From: Owenia fusiformis | Lineage: Eukaryota > Annelida > Polychaeta > Sabellida > Oweniidae | Assembly: GCA_903813345.2 (NCBI GenBank) | Contig: CAIIXF020000011.1 | Location: 29,254,166-29,318,165, forward strand | Reading direction: 5' to 3' | Length of the DNA stretch: 64,000 nt | Part shown: piece after piece, positions 26,073-39,655 of the stretch | Position numbering within the stretch: the stretch's first letter is position 1 | How the letters are laid out: every line of letters begins with the position of its first letter | The notes under the pieces: model-generated | Database searches by the model: none | Told to the model about the DNA's origin: nothing | The model's input: only the letters and a program-made list of their open reading frames with translations | Program-made: the position numbers and the translations under genes

Positions 26073-26292
26073 CAGGGTTCTCACCAAGAAATTTTTAGAC
26101 CCCAGATTTTTGCACTATCGCAACTACTCCCCCCTCATCTGAGATCGAGATTTCCTATTACTAAGTATACTTTTCAAAATACTACTTAAGATAATCTTCC
26201 AATTTTAATCACAATATACTCTGGAGCAAGAGGGACGAAAGACATTAGACTCTGGAGGATCTCCGGAATCTAAAAGCCTAGTGAGAACCCTG
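26073..26292. mobile_element. MITE 1 of an adjacent pair, TTAAG target
   Basis: Ends CAGGGTTCTCACC and GTGAGAACCCTG are inverted repeats. TTAAG flanks both sides (26068-26072 and 26293-26297). The 220-bp body has no ORF. Confidence 0.75.
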
Positions 26293-26311
26293 TTAAGGGC
26301 CCGGGGTTAAG

Positions 26312-26530
26312 CAGTGATCTCCCCATGTCACTTTTACCGGGGGCTCCCCCTACTTGAAACCAAAGGCCCCCCAGTTGGCACCCAGTTGGAATCTGCACTT
26401 TCAACTTCTAATTTGAAAAATGAGTGAAGTAAGCACCTACACTGAGATATTGTGAGCGTAGCGAGTGCTGATTTTTTCAGACTTGAAATCTTGCACCCAG
26501 TTGAAAATTGTTTTTGGGGAGAACACTGTT
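26312..26530. mobile_element. MITE 2 of an adjacent pair, TTAAG target
   Basis: Ends CAGTGATCTCCCC and GGGGAGAACACTG are imperfect inverted repeats. TTAAG flanks both sides (26307-26311 and 26531-26535). The 219-bp body includes GGGGGCTCCCCC and no ORF. A related reverse-oriented fragment lies at about 53300-53494. Confidence 0.75.
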
Positions 26531-26644
26531 AAGGGATGTAATTTTAAAATATGGTGTGGCGAGTTCACTCTAAAAACATTGGCAGGGATCCTTGGCTCAC
26601 ATGGGAAAATACATCACACTTAGGGTATGGCATTTGTCCAGTAA

Positions 26645-26924
26645 AATATTATTCAAATGCTGTCCGACAGTCAAAAAATCCATTTATTTTCTCATTTGGC
26701 CGTATTCTTAAGTTTCCCACCCATATGTAATAAATTTGGTTTCTTACTGCCTATGGATCCAATTTCGAGATTCTGCCGACTGACTAGGCGAATAGGCACA
26801 CATTAGACTTCAAAAAATAAGTCATATAAATATGAGTAAGTAGACCAAATGGTTCGATTGAGGCATTTGAACTTTTTCTAAAAATTGATTTTTTGACTGT
26901 CGGACAGCATCTGAAAAATATTAT
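26645..26924. mobile_element. MITE with GCTGTCCGACAGTC inverted repeats
   Basis: ATGCTGTCCGACAGTCAAAA near 26657 is answered by TTTTGACTGTCGGACAGCAT near 26890, flanked outside by AATATTATT and AAATATTATA. About 280 bp, no ORF. The exact end and target duplication are not resolved. Confidence 0.7.
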
Positions 26925-27458
26925 AGTTACACACACGTCCTTAATTTGAGGTTTTTTTGATCATTCCCGCAATAATCTGCGTTTTCAACTTTTGAATATG
27001 AGCTTTTTCCCTTACTAAAGCAGTTTGGCCTAGTTATCACAGGAACGTAGTTAACTGGCCCATACAGGCTTGGATACTTTTTCCCGAGAGTTGGACATTT
27101 GTATAAAGCAAGGGGTTAGCGCTGAAATGAGGATCTTCGTGGAGAAATCGACCAATAGAAAGTATGTACACTTGCAAATCTCAATTTTCATTGTTGCCCA
27201 AATCATTGCATACTGATAGCCTAGTCTGACTTTACTATATTTGCACATAGCCATCTTTAGATAGATGTTAGTATCTCTCAGGAGATAGCTTTGCGTAAGG
27301 CTGACTGTGAAAGTTGAAAAAAAAAATTCATGATACAATTCTAAAGGGATTTCTTAGCCTATGTAGTTTTCCATATTAAACGTCATCTACTTGAAATGAA
27401 AGACAAGTACATAATATATAAATATTGTTATAATTACGTTGTTCGCCTCGTTCCTTAC

Positions 27459-27731
27459 CTTATAAAGATATCATTTTATTTCATTTTGTAAAAATTAGAA
27501 AAATCAAATCGGCCGCCAGTTGAGAACTCGCTGTTTCCCGTTTGAACTCTCGTGCACTTGTTTGGGTTCAGTACGCATGCGCCGAATTGTCAAGTAAAAC
27601 AAATCTGAAATTTTTTATTTTAGTTTGGCGAATTATGGCTGTAATCTCACTCTAACGCATACATAAGAATGATGTGTGTTTGACAGCCAATTATGGGAAA
27701 TAGAAAAAGAATTCTTTAGATCGGCATTGTG
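27459..27731. promoter_or_regulatory. Bidirectional promoter with NRF1-type palindrome
   Basis: Two divergent non-coding first exons are inferred from donors: minus-strand TATAAG/GTAAGG ending at 27459, and plus-strand TTGTG/GTAAGA ending at 27731. Between them is a locally CpG-containing stretch with CGCATGCGCC at 27574-27583, matching the NRF1 core GCGCATGCGC. No TATA box is obvious. The arrangement implies shared control of the SCI1-like gene (minus) and ARMC2 (plus). Transcription start sites are inferred. Confidence 0.6.
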
Positions 27732-28204
27732 GTAAGAATTCATAATTTGAAAAATTTATGATTTTTTTTTCAAAAATAAAAATTTTGATTTTGAATTCAA
27801 ACCCCAGGATTCAAACAAATGATCAAATTGTGAAGATCAGTCGTGATATTTACTTAAATTTCAACATTTTCTATTTAATTTAATCTCATATCATTCCTGA
27901 AGAAATCCTTTTTGTCCAACTTATCAAGGATAGTTTCCATCTTAGTGTTCATTGAAGGTTATCTTTGGTTTAGATGAAGTACGGAGTTGGTGTAGAATTT
28001 CCAGTTTTAAGATAATTTGTTTTATTTGATGAAGCTTTTCTTGTGGATGACTCAGTTTTGAAAATATTTTACTTCATTGCAACTCAGGCCCTGATTGTAT
28101 GAATTTTGTTGTCCACTCATGCAAGGCCAAAATCCAGAGATGGTCTTCGACAAAAGTAACCTACAGTGCAGTAAACTAGTCTCGATGATTTATTTTAGTG
28201 TAAA

Positions 28205-31200
28205 ATGGAACCTACACCACCAAGGAAACCAAAGCAACCTCTATCTTTCTATGAAGCCCCTGAACATGTGAAGACCAGTTCTAAGATAATCAGTGAGGCT
28301 CGACAGCAAGTTCGAGGTGGACTTGACACAGAGAGGCCATTTACACCCCAAGATGGAAAGCGCTCTCTGTTTGGGGGTAGCAGCCGAGGCCCAGAGAGTA
28401 GACCCCCAAGTGCTTTTAGGTTAGCTTAAAATCATTAATCATTATATATAGAGCTCATAGAAGTAGACTTTACTTCAATAAATTATTTATAATAACTGAC
28501 TCATTAATTATTAAAATTCCCATTATTCTCATGAGAACACTTTTTTCACAGTTGCCCTCTAGCTTAAAGACATTTGCATATGCATCTGCATTTAAAGTAA
28601 TTGTTAGCCCCATTGTGATATACTGTATCTACATGTATGGCCATCTATGCGTTCCGAGGATGTCCATATCCAATACCACATATCTTGCAACATGATGATT
28701 ATTCATGAATGAACCCCTATCCTAGATTATACCTTAAGTAATACATAATTATATAGTGACAACTACTGCATTAAGATTGAACCAGTGTTCTTGTCAAGTA
28801 AAAGACTCCCTGTCAATATGAAAATGCTTGCTGTACCACAGATTCACATTGATCTTATTCTATCATTATTATATGTTTAGAATAATGTTTTACATCTCGT
28901 ATTACATACAATAAAGTATATTATGTTTACCATTTATGTCATGCAGATATTAAGTTTTATCCCTCAAAGCACAATGGTGATTAGCTTTAAAACCATATAA
29001 TACATGTACACATGTTTCTAAACACTTCAGTCTTGGTGCACGTCATTTTGATGGAACAGACTCTAGACCAACTTCAGGAATAGACTCACGACCTGTCTCT
29101 GGAACCAGATTATTACCATTGAGCTATGAACCAAGGGTACGTCATTGCTTTATTTCTAAAAGCTAGTTTAGAGCTACCAAAGAAAACAGGTTATATTTTC
29201 TATCTACTGTATACCTTAAGATTTATTGACTGTGGTGTTGAGTGAATGAATGTCTTTCAGTATGTCTATTTGCCTAAATGCAAAATTGAATTCTTTGAAA
29301 CCTTTCCTCGAATGTTTTTTTCATTTCATTTTGAAACATCTTGATGTGATCCTTCAGTTTTGTTTATTTCAAAGGTTCCCTCACCACCAAAAAGAACATC
29401 CAAGGTTCCCAGGCCACCAGCTGACCCAAACCGACCAATCACAAGGAAGGGTTCAAGGTCAAAGCAGATTGGCAGGTCAGACAGCATGGAAGAGTGCTCA
29501 CAGTCCATTCCACCAGGACCTATATCCAGTGCAAGTAGAGCAGGATCTCTAACAGATGGTAGGACTTCAGATTCTTTAGCATGTACAATTTTGAATGCAT
29601 TTTAATACATTGATCCAGTCCATCAAGTTCTACAGTCTCTAATTTATTTCTGAATAAAAATAAACACTACAGCACTTGGCAATGTTGCAAAAGTCTAAAC
29701 GACTAAAGTTTACTGAACATTCCAAAGATGATTGTAATTGATTAATTGTTTTGCTTGTGATTCATTTATAGTCACTAGTCGAAGGTCATACCCTACCACC
29801 CCTGATGTGAATAGAAGAGTCCATAGTGGGCCAAAAGAAAGGACCACCCCATTAGAAGAAAGAGGGGTAGCAGATGGTGGGGAATGTGAGCCCAGAGTCA
29901 TAAGCAGACAGAGGTAACTAAAATATAGAATGCAAGAAATATATTTTGTAATCATTTTCTCAAATCTTTTATGAAATGTTTTTTTCAGCTCATTTTTTCA
30001 TCTTTTGTATTTATTTCTTGCTAACGTAACTCCTTTCCATATGTAGACTCAGAGGGATGAAGTTACTAGGATTTAACATTTAGCATGATTCCAATATCTT
30101 TGTCAATATTATTTCAAGAACTAAAAATGTAACATTAAAATGTAAATTCAGTAATCAGCTATTAAAACGTCTCATTAATGCTACTAGGCCATTTAGAATG
30201 AATCTTTTGTTTCAGTAATATTGTCCCAGATAACACTGGAACATCTAGTAGACAGTCAAGTGCTGAGAAAACAGGTAAGAATTTGATTGTTTTGAAGTAA
30301 GTTTTTTGTTTTTAAAATTTAGTAGTTTATATTCTGTTGCAAATATTTTAACAGGGATGATATTTGATGTAATCATAGGGATTTTAAACTAAAGCTGACA
30401 AATTACATCATTTTTTACCTAGTATATCATATGAAACAGGAAGAAAAGTATACATGTGAGTAAATGAATATACATGTAATTAAAATAATTGTGATCACCT
30501 ATATGAAATTCAACCATCATTTACTTTTTTGTTAACAGGAAGTGCTGGAAGAAAGGAAGATGAAACCCCCGAAGAAGCTTTATACTTTAATACAAACATT
30601 CTACCCATATTGGATCATATAGCCACATTAGTAAAGGGTAATAAAATATACATGTACGAAAGTTCTATGCATACTTGATGAATTAATATTATTAATCATA
30701 TTGTTAATGGCATTAAATGAGATGGTAGAATTCAAAATGTTCTGTTTATATCTACACTATATGGACCTCTACCCATCATTGGATAGTTATCAGACTTTGA
30801 TTTAGCAGTTCTCTATATAATACAGCACTGGTAGTGTGGTCCAGAGACAGTTACTTTTGATCTGGACCAGCTCGTTTTTTCAGCTTGTTTATAGGATAAT
30901 TGAAAATGTTACGTCAGTTAGTCTGTTCATACAAAATTACCAGGTATAAAATCTCCATCATGTGTCCTGTACAAATATACATGTACCCTTTTCCTTCCAG
31001 ATAAAGACACAGATCTCTTACACAGTCTCACGTGCCAACTACATGAGAAACTTGAAGAGGGTAAAATGCTAGGGAGGAACTGTAAACGAAGGTCAGCAAT
31101 CCTAAAAACAGTCTTCAAAATCTTAGACAGTGATGACCCTAAACTCTTAATCCGAGTAGCAAGGGTAGTTTTACAGGTAAATACAGAATCAGAGTACTTT

Positions 31201-34200
31201 AATGTTTTCTTTTCGTGCTTCTGATTTCGTTATTTGTGTCAAATTTGGAGATATTTTTATCAAAGTAATCACACTGATGAAACTCAATTGCTGGAATTTC
31301 AAAACATACTTGATTTTGTTAGGACTGTGTTGTGATCCATATGTGAAATTTCATCATAAATCATTGACTTTTCAGCTCAAAGTCACAGCAAATAATCTAA
31401 CAAATGTATGCAAACTGATCTTCAAAGTGAGCAGGAATGAAAGAAATGATCAGCTTTTCCTTAAAGACACAATAATAGGTAAGATTTCAAGATATGGTTC
31501 TTTTGGAGATCATCTCAAATACGATACTGAGTATTTCATAATTGCTGGGAATGCATATGGTTTGATTGGATAATCCTTGGCAATGTTTAACTCTTTGAAA
31601 ATTTTAACTACAGTTTAGTCACAACTAAAAAATGTCACGGTTACAGTTACAACAGATACTGAAATTGTAATTTGTATATTCAGTCCTATGCATGAGCATA
31701 TAAAATGGATGACCCAACAGGAGTGTCGTTGCTTCGAAAGTGTTCAATTAAATTACAAAAATTGAAACATTTTGATTTTTCAGAGGATCTCTTGCCTGTA
31801 GTGACAATAGACCACAATGCACAACCAGAGGCCTTGGTGTACTGTATAGGTGCTCTGAAATTTCTATCTGGGAATTCAACCATTGTAAAACACATGTCAA
31901 TGGCTGGATGTATATCAGCTTTGGGACAGCAATTAGCAGCTATTAACAAAGCGGTAAGCATTTAAGTTCTTTAAGTGCATCATTCTAGTTCAAATCAAAG
32001 ACAAGTCTTTGAGTATATTGCAATATGGAATTGAGCACATCATATAAAATATTATATCTTGTAGTGTTGTATGTCTTTTTGATCATTAAAAATGTACTTT
32101 ATTGTATCAAAATGTGCCCAAAATTTTTTAGTTGTATAGTTTTCTAGAATATATTTTTATGGTTTTCAGAATGCAGAATCCAGTAAACCAAGTGGAACAG
32201 GTGCTAATGTTTTGGTCCAGGTATGTCTACTATTTACAGGCTTGTGTTGCATAAAGGCTCATATTGCCCCTCCTCATTCTGAGTCAAAAAATAAATTGGG
32301 CGGGATGGAGGTGACAAGAGACTTCATTTTCTACAAGACCATTTTTTTTAGATGGGATAGAGTCTTAACATTTTTGAAAGTTCATTCACATTTAGAGAGA
32401 TGTATCATCATAGCACTTTAACTGCTGTATATACAGGTACTCTCTTTTTGTTGCAGCTCACTGCTACTTTACGGAATCTCGCAAATGTCTCAAATAGTCG
32501 CCAGGAATTTCTGGACAGTAGTATTATGGAAAATTTATGTCCTCCTCTGATCTCCTACCCATCAGATGTTGATCTCGCCCTGAATGTGTCACGGATTTTA
32601 AGGTATGCGATTTTGAGTTTTTTTAGATTCATATTGCACTATTATAGATTATTGACCATTTAATCTAATACTATCAGATACTGAGTAGTTCGCTTTTGTT
32701 TACCCACTTTGTCAGTTTATGTGCATTGTACAACAGCCTTGTTAAATGTGCTCAAACTAATTTACCAACACTGATAACAACCCACTGAGTAATTTTAATT
32801 ATTGCATCTTTGTGACATTTTTCAAATGAATATATAGCAAATGTATGGACTTTGAGAAGCATCCTTTAAGAAAAGATTTTTGATTGTATTTTCCAGTAAA
32901 CTGACGACGCACACAGATTGTTGTGCGAAGGTGTGTAACACAGGCTCTTACTACAAAGCATTCCTCAACACACTTGCCACTCACAGGAAAAATGAGGTAG
33001 GCCTAATTATTGTTTTGATTGCATATCCCAAGGTATAAAAGATCAGGAATTATTAAAGATGCTCTTTCTGTTCGAAGAGGCAGTTTTGGTATCCATGCAG
33101 AATAAAAATAATTATTAAATTTAACTGATTGCTTCTCTTTATCATTGCTCATGTACATGTCAAAAGTTGATGCTTAATTTTACAGGACCTTGTAGTACGC
33201 GTTGGTTTCATCCTTGGCAACTTGACAGCTAAAAGTGAAAATGCACGTGAGCAGTTATTTGCAGCACCTAAAGCTTTAGAAACTTTACTAGCAGTATTCA
33301 AACACTACTTACTAGAGGATTTGCAGGTTAGGAATACTGAATGTTTTGGTCATATTTCAGCTGTAAATATTTTTGATAAAATTATCTGATGCTGTTTGTA
33401 AGTTAAAAAAATGTAATACATTTTGGAAAAAACGGGATAATCAAAGAACTATGTATTTTTTATTCTTCAATAAATTTGTGTCCATACCATTTACTACTAC
33501 TCTCTTAATTGGTTTGAGTAATCAGAAATAGTTGTTTAGTTTAGTTGTACGTATTGTCTTGTCTTAAGTAGACAGTTCAAGTACAAAACTCACTACTCAT
33601 ATACCATTTATATACAGGGCGTCAAATAAGTCTGTTCTCCCCCCTTAACTTTTTTAATTCAGAGATAACATAGCGTTGGTATATATCATCTTAAAGGGAA
33701 TTTAATTTGCTGATCACACACGAAATTTCAGAGTGATTGGTTTAATTCCAAATTTTTTAGAGTATTTTTTGTGATGTCCATATTTCACTTTTTTAATAGT
33801 CTGTATGTCTCCCCCAGCAGCCCGGATGGCCTCAATTCTACGAGGATATGATCCTGTACAAATCATTCAGAACGTTTAATTTTAGGTGTTATCAACTATT
33901 TTGTGATGAAAGATGCCCCTGCTTCAAAGGCTCCCCTGAATGTAACACATTTTATTCTGTAATGATATTGAGAAACATCGAAATCACCCAATGTTGGCAT
34001 TGTCACTGCAGTATCAACTTTTCACTTTTCATTCACTATAACTGGTAATTTTACTTGTTTTGACGTAATCAAAGGTCAACTACAACCTTACAAGAAACAC
34101 TGTAGGAATTTTATTAAGAATATTTCATCATTGATTTTTTGAGGGTGATCAGCATTTCCCATGAGCTTCAAAATGATATATGGGAAAGTATGATAAATTT

Positions 34201-37200
34201 AAAGATAAAAAAGTTAAGGGGGGAGAACAGACTTATTTGACACCCTGTACATGTACTCTATTTCTACGAACATTTCAGGAAAGCAATGCATCTAAAGATC
34301 AGAATCAGAATGGAGTAAAAACAGATAATCTTCCAAGTAGCAAAACAGAAGATGTTTTAACTAAACTTTTACGAGTCATAGCTAATTTATCCATCAATGA
34401 GATGATTGGGTCATCAATAGCAACGAATCGCACATGTATAAAGTACCTCATACAGATCTTAGGTAAGCAAGGTCCTCTTAGGAAGCTCTTTTTCGGATAT
34501 ATTTTAACAATTTTAAAAAGCACTGTTATGTTATTCTTATTTACTAGAGTCCCATTTTTTTTAACTCTTTGGAGAGCTGCTAATCAGAAATTCCTCAAAA
34601 GATAGAGGTTGTAGAACATAAAAACTGCAGTATAATTTTCCTTATGTATATTTATAAAGAAGAGTTTTGGAGGATTTCAAAAGTAATGAATCTTTTAATT
34701 TAACCCCACTATTGTAACCTCTGGTTATGGTGAAACAACAAATAAAAGTAATTGAATCAAACTAGAAGATACTGGAATACTAACATGGTTTAATTTCAAA
34801 ATCCCTGTAGCCCTGTTGGAAAAATACAATGATAGGGGAAAAATAATGATCCATTACTTATCGAAAGGTTATGATTTAAATTCGACCAAACATATTATCA
34901 TGTACAATGGTCTTGCACTTTCATTTGATTACAACATTTGTTTAAATCTTTCCAGAAAATAAAGATATCTCACAGAGCGAAGAGCTGATATTGAATACCA
35001 TGGTAACTCTGAATAACTTGACGTATTATCCTGTGAAGAAAAGTGCCATTGTAGACCTAGATACTGAGCTGACTGAAGGTAATTATTAAACACTGAGATC
35101 TCAATAGAACTACTGAGTGCTACATCTCTTAGCAACTACAGTATTTTCCATCATGTTGAACAATTTTTTTAATAATTGCATCTTTTGATGAAAATAGGTA
35201 ATACTAGAATTTTGAAGCCTGTTGACAGGTTGAGAAAATTTCTCAGGGATTTCTTGAATTTATGTCATATTGGAAATCTTGGGAAATGCAACACTTGTAC
35301 AACTACGTACAATAAATATATTATGTAGACACAAGCAAAGCTCTATATTTTACTTGCTCTTTTTTAATCGAAAAATATAGTTGTGATTCAAAACCTGAAT
35401 TGTAGTTTCAGTATTCATGTGAAAGATAAATGATTTCTTCCCCACCCCCTATTATACAAGCTTCAAGTATACGCCTCACTAAGAATCCCCCTTGCTTGTT
35501 TGTTTGATATATGCAAAAGTATTTACTAAGATCCCCTCACAATGGTACAATTATATTAATTAACATGTAGTAAAACCTGTCTTGTGAACATATCTAATTC
35601 TTGTTCTTGGAACATACTTCAATGCACAACACTCTTCATAATGAACACTTCAAATTCATTGGACACTTTTTCCATAGATGTTTACTTAACTCATGTTTTA
35701 CTTTAATTTTGTAGCATGTATGAAGCTGATGCTAGCAGACCATATGGAGGGAATGGCAGAGGCAGGACGTGTCTTTGGCAATCTTACCAGGAGGAAAACT
35801 GTTAGAGACATCCTAGTGAATAACAAAGGTATGAAACTTCTGTATTAAAATGAATCCTTTAAACCCTCAACACCATCATAGAAAAGACGCAGATCACGCT
35901 TCTAAACTAAAGAAGTAGTGAAAAAGTTAAAACCACTGTTTTTGTGATCAGTGCTTGGCGTCAGTGTCAGCGGTGTAAGAAATAATCATGCAACGTTACA
36001 AGATGGTGACCTTTTCTTATATTTTATGTCGTATACTTCAGATTTCATAGAATGCAAATGTTAAGGTGTTCACTGTTCAATGTCTAACTGTGGTTTCATG
36101 TACTGTGGCAAGAAGCAATAAAATATATTCCCCTATCTGACCTCATTTTAGCAATTGTATCAAAACAGTGTCCATGCAACCTTTAAGCTGTAGTATGAGT
36201 AAGGTAGCATATTTTCTATTGTGTGTTTCAGTTGATGAAATGATGGTAGCTCTCCTAGACTCTGGCAGTAGGGAGGTTGTATTTACTGCATGTGGGGTGA
36301 TGATTAATATAATGGTAGACGAAGAGAAGAGGGCTGTTCTGAAGCAAGAAGGGGGGATTAGGAAGTAAGTCAGTGATAATTATATGATCAGCGAAAATTG
36401 ATCTGACCAAAGTAAAATGCAAGTTGTCGTACCTTCCAAACTACCTGTATATATAAGTTGTGCAATTGTGATTAGAAATTACTTTGAATTGATTATATTC
36501 TTGATTGGTCATTTCCTGAATGCATTCTGGGTCTTCGATGTCGCATTTTGAAGAATTAGATAAACAATGATTAGGCTATTTCACAAAACAGAATATGCTC
36601 GAGAAACCACAAAACACTCGAGAAACCATGATACTTTGCCAGCTTCTTAAAAATAGTCCGTCTTTTTTAGATTGGTAGATGTTCTCCGAGACTTTGGTCG
36701 CAATGACTGGCAGCTTGCTACCATGGTCTGCCAGATATTGTGGAACTACAGCAGTAAGATAACAAGTACAAACTCATGTTTTGGGGAGGAGGAAAGCTCA
36801 GATCTGAATGACTTGTTACTGGAATTTCTAGGTAGAGGTTTTGTTCCTAATTTTTTTGTACATGTACATGTACTTATTCATTTTTTCTAAAAAATGAAAA
36901 TTATGCTGAATGAACAAATCCAAACATTGATCAACAAAATAAAATACATCTGTACTGAAAGTGCCAAAAGAAGCACCAACAAATAACCCAAATCTCATCC
37001 ATCCATTCAGTCCAATCCACCATTCTTCAAAAAACAAACTGTAGAGAAAGAGAGCAGAAACCTAGATATTATTATGTAACAGTTAAGCATGTGACTGTAT
37101 GGTGAAAACTGCATCATATGTTATGTTTTTTTAATCATTTTCAGATGAGGAGACTGCAATGGCTCCCTCTTTTACAGAAGAATTTGACGAAGAAATGAGG

Positions 37201-37299
37201 GAATTCTTCCATGAAAATTGGGAAACAGATTTTTGTCCAGTTGCATCACAATTGCTCAACAGAATCGAGGAGCATCAGTCAGACTTTGAACCCTTATGA
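28205..37299 (+). CDS. ARMC2: Armadillo repeat-containing protein 2 (complete, 19 coding exons)
   Basis: Exons with matching phases and GT-AG borders: 28205-28419, 29031-29136, 29375-29558, 29772-29913, 30216-30274, 30539-30637, 31001-31176, 31376-31478, 31784-31953, 32170-32220, 32457-32602, 32897-32996, 33186-33326, 34279-34462, 34956-35078, 35715-35828, 36232-36364, 36671-36831, 37145-37299. They give 853 aa; the human protein is about 867 aa. Residues 1 to about 235 are Pro/Ser/Arg-rich and disordered, opening with a PPRKPKQPLSFYEAPEH block typical of ARMC2. Residues about 240-850 are helical armadillo-type repeats (for example LTATLRNLANVS, VVRVGFILGNLTAK, GVMINIMVDEEKR). Family knowledge: ARMC2 is needed for axoneme assembly in sperm flagella, and the Chlamydomonas homologue is an intraflagellar-transport adaptor for radial spokes. 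The ATG follows an acceptor at 28197-28198, after a non-coding exon ending at 27731. No broken frame seen. Confidence 0.95.
33615..34247 (-). mobile_element. Dead Tc1/mariner-type element in ARMC2 intron
   Basis: Ends CAGGGCGTCAAATAAGTCTG and CAGACTTATTTGACACCCTG are inverted repeats continuing through a CCCCCCTTAACTTTTTT block (about 41 bp in all), flanked by TA on both sides. On the minus strand near 33785-33840 a short frame reads RIEAIRAAGGDIQT, like the C-terminus of IS630/Tc1/mariner transposases. The catalytic region is missing. At 633 bp it is an internally deleted, non-autonomous copy between coding exons 13 and 14. Confidence 0.85.
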
Positions 37300-37395
37300 A
37301 ACCTTACAAAATGTTGAAAGTCAAGGTCATTCGGACATTCCAGCTGTATACATATAAGAATAGGCCTGATTAGATTCAATTCTTAAATATGTCAG

Positions 37396-37401
37396 AATAA
37401 A
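37396..37401 (+). terminator. Candidate ARMC2 polyadenylation signal
   Basis: The first AATAAA after the ARMC2 stop codon lies 97 bp downstream. Other weaker signals follow. Confidence 0.5.
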
Positions 37402-39655
37402 TATTTATCTGTTAAATTTTAGTGAGGCCGTCTCAAGCTTGGGTCCACAACTGAATGCTTAACATACAATAGTGTGAAATGTGCATGTTAAGATGGCTTA
37501 AGGCAAACAAATATGCAAGCATTGTATACTGCATTAAGAAAACTTTTCAATTTTTACTATTGATAGCAGAACACATTACACAGGCATTCAACTTGATGAA
37601 AACGCACTGTTATCAGGTAATAGTGATAGCTTAGGAATGCCTCCATTTTCAGATTTCATTGTCATTGTAAATTACCACTCACAAATGGTATATTGTATAT
37701 TTGTTGTTGAACATTTGGCTAGCTTTATTCTAGCAATTGTGAATGATGCATTTTATGTGATGAACTGCTATGAAATGAATATTTTACAAAATGATTATTA
37801 TATACATGATTATTCCATCCATTTGGCTGTAAAATTCAATATGAATGAACATTTTAACCAAAGTTATATAAATGATGCATTAACATGTACAATTAATAAG
37901 AAGCTGGTAGGAGACAATAAGAAGGACAATTCAATGAATCTTTAACAGACTTTATTGTTTAGAGATACAATGTAATATATATAACATATTGATCAATCCT
38001 TACATGGACGAAAACATTCATTCAATACATGTTAAATTAAAGGTGCAGCAAAGATGAGTTGAGAGTGTCAGTGAACAGTAACTTTGTTCACATTCCAGTT
38101 CATGCCGGCTTTGAACACTTATTTTTGAACATTGCATTAATATAACATCATTTCTGAATAATCCTCCAATTTTTAGGGTTAATTTTGAAAAGGTTGATGC
38201 CCTCTTTTCGATTTTATCTAATGATACGGCTGAATTTGGACATTGTTGCATCTTATATTTAATAGCTTTCATATTTGATAAGGTTTATTTTATATATATC
38301 TGCTGTCTTCGGATGTAAGAGAAACAATGGCATGTTTTTTTTGAAAAAATGCTTCAAGCAGTTTATACATTTGATGGTCTTTGCTGCCACTTTAATATAC
38401 TGTATTCCATTCCACACAAATATTTGTACTTACTACTTACCCTCTTTCTCCCCAAATAAAATCACATTTGTGTCTAAATTATGAATGTGACAGTTTGCTG
38501 ATAAGATTATAAGTGTTACTTCCTGGTTATAAATAAGATTAAGTATTAATTAATAATAATACGTAAAAGTGCTTAATTAGTCAGAATTTAGCATTCCATT
38601 ATCATTGTACACTTGGCTGGTACAATTCAGTGTATAAATATAATAAGTTCACATCTATTGGGAAACATAGATATACTCCCTCCCACACCCCCCCCCCATA
38701 AGTTTGGCAACATTTTTCATTTGATATTGTGTTAAGCCTGTTAATGCACTCATCTTTAATTTACTAGTTATAACAGTAATTTTGAAATTTCTGACAAAGC
38801 TGAGGTTGTTTAAACAGGCATTCACACATAGCTAGGCAAGGTGTGTCCAGTTCCAGTCAATCAGAACAGAGTATTCACATAATGAACAGTGTTCGAAATA
38901 TCAATAACGCATTTGTTGTGTACAGATGCTAAGCGATTGAGATTGAAATTGAGCTTTCCAATACTTGACCCTTGCAAAAAGTTTCATTGAAAATATGTTC
39001 TTTTAGTGACTTTGTATCTTTTAGGTGACTCAATGAATTGTGGCTGCTTCATTTCACTCAGATGTTGTTTCCTAAACTTTGCATTTCCCCATGCAAAGAT
39101 TTGGAAACAACATCTTCGTGGAATGGTTCAGCACACAATGCACTGAGTCCAAAGTCAACGCTTAAATCCTTAATTAATTCACAATCCAGAAGGGGACCTT
39201 CAAGTGCCAAACTTATGGTGGGGAGGGGGTGTAGATTCATTTCCTACATATTTCATTTTTGGCTTTGCATCAGTGAGTGTCATGTTTCTCCAAGTAACAT
39301 ACAAGTAGGCCTTCATTAGCTGTTTTATTTTGTACTCGTGTTTGTGTTTTTTTTCTGTCTTTGTGCCTATTATGACCACCACATGGAATTTCTTCAAGTC
39401 CGTGATCTGCACATCATTTCATACTTCAACTAAAGATTATTCAGTAAAAAGTCCTCAACAAATATTTTTAAAGGACATGGTATTTGTATTCCTCAAATTT
39501 TATTTAAGGGCACATATTGTTACAATTAGGATTGTAAATTGTATAGTTTATAACTTATTGATGAGAATGAATAAATTAAACATTGCATAATTATAGATTT
39601 TTATGTTGATAAATTGTACAAAATGGATGATATATATGTCTGTGTTGTAAATTGT
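37402..39655. other. Non-coding stretch downstream of ARMC2
   Basis: No coding exon supported. Frames such as 37637-37945 are AT-driven and lack known motifs. A C run near 38690 and generally AT-rich sequence are all that is seen. Confidence 0.45.

Noticed and set aside
37637-37945. 102-codon frame downstream of ARMC2
   Set aside because: Composition follows the AT-rich DNA; no domain, no splice signals, and it lies after the ARMC2 poly(A) signal.
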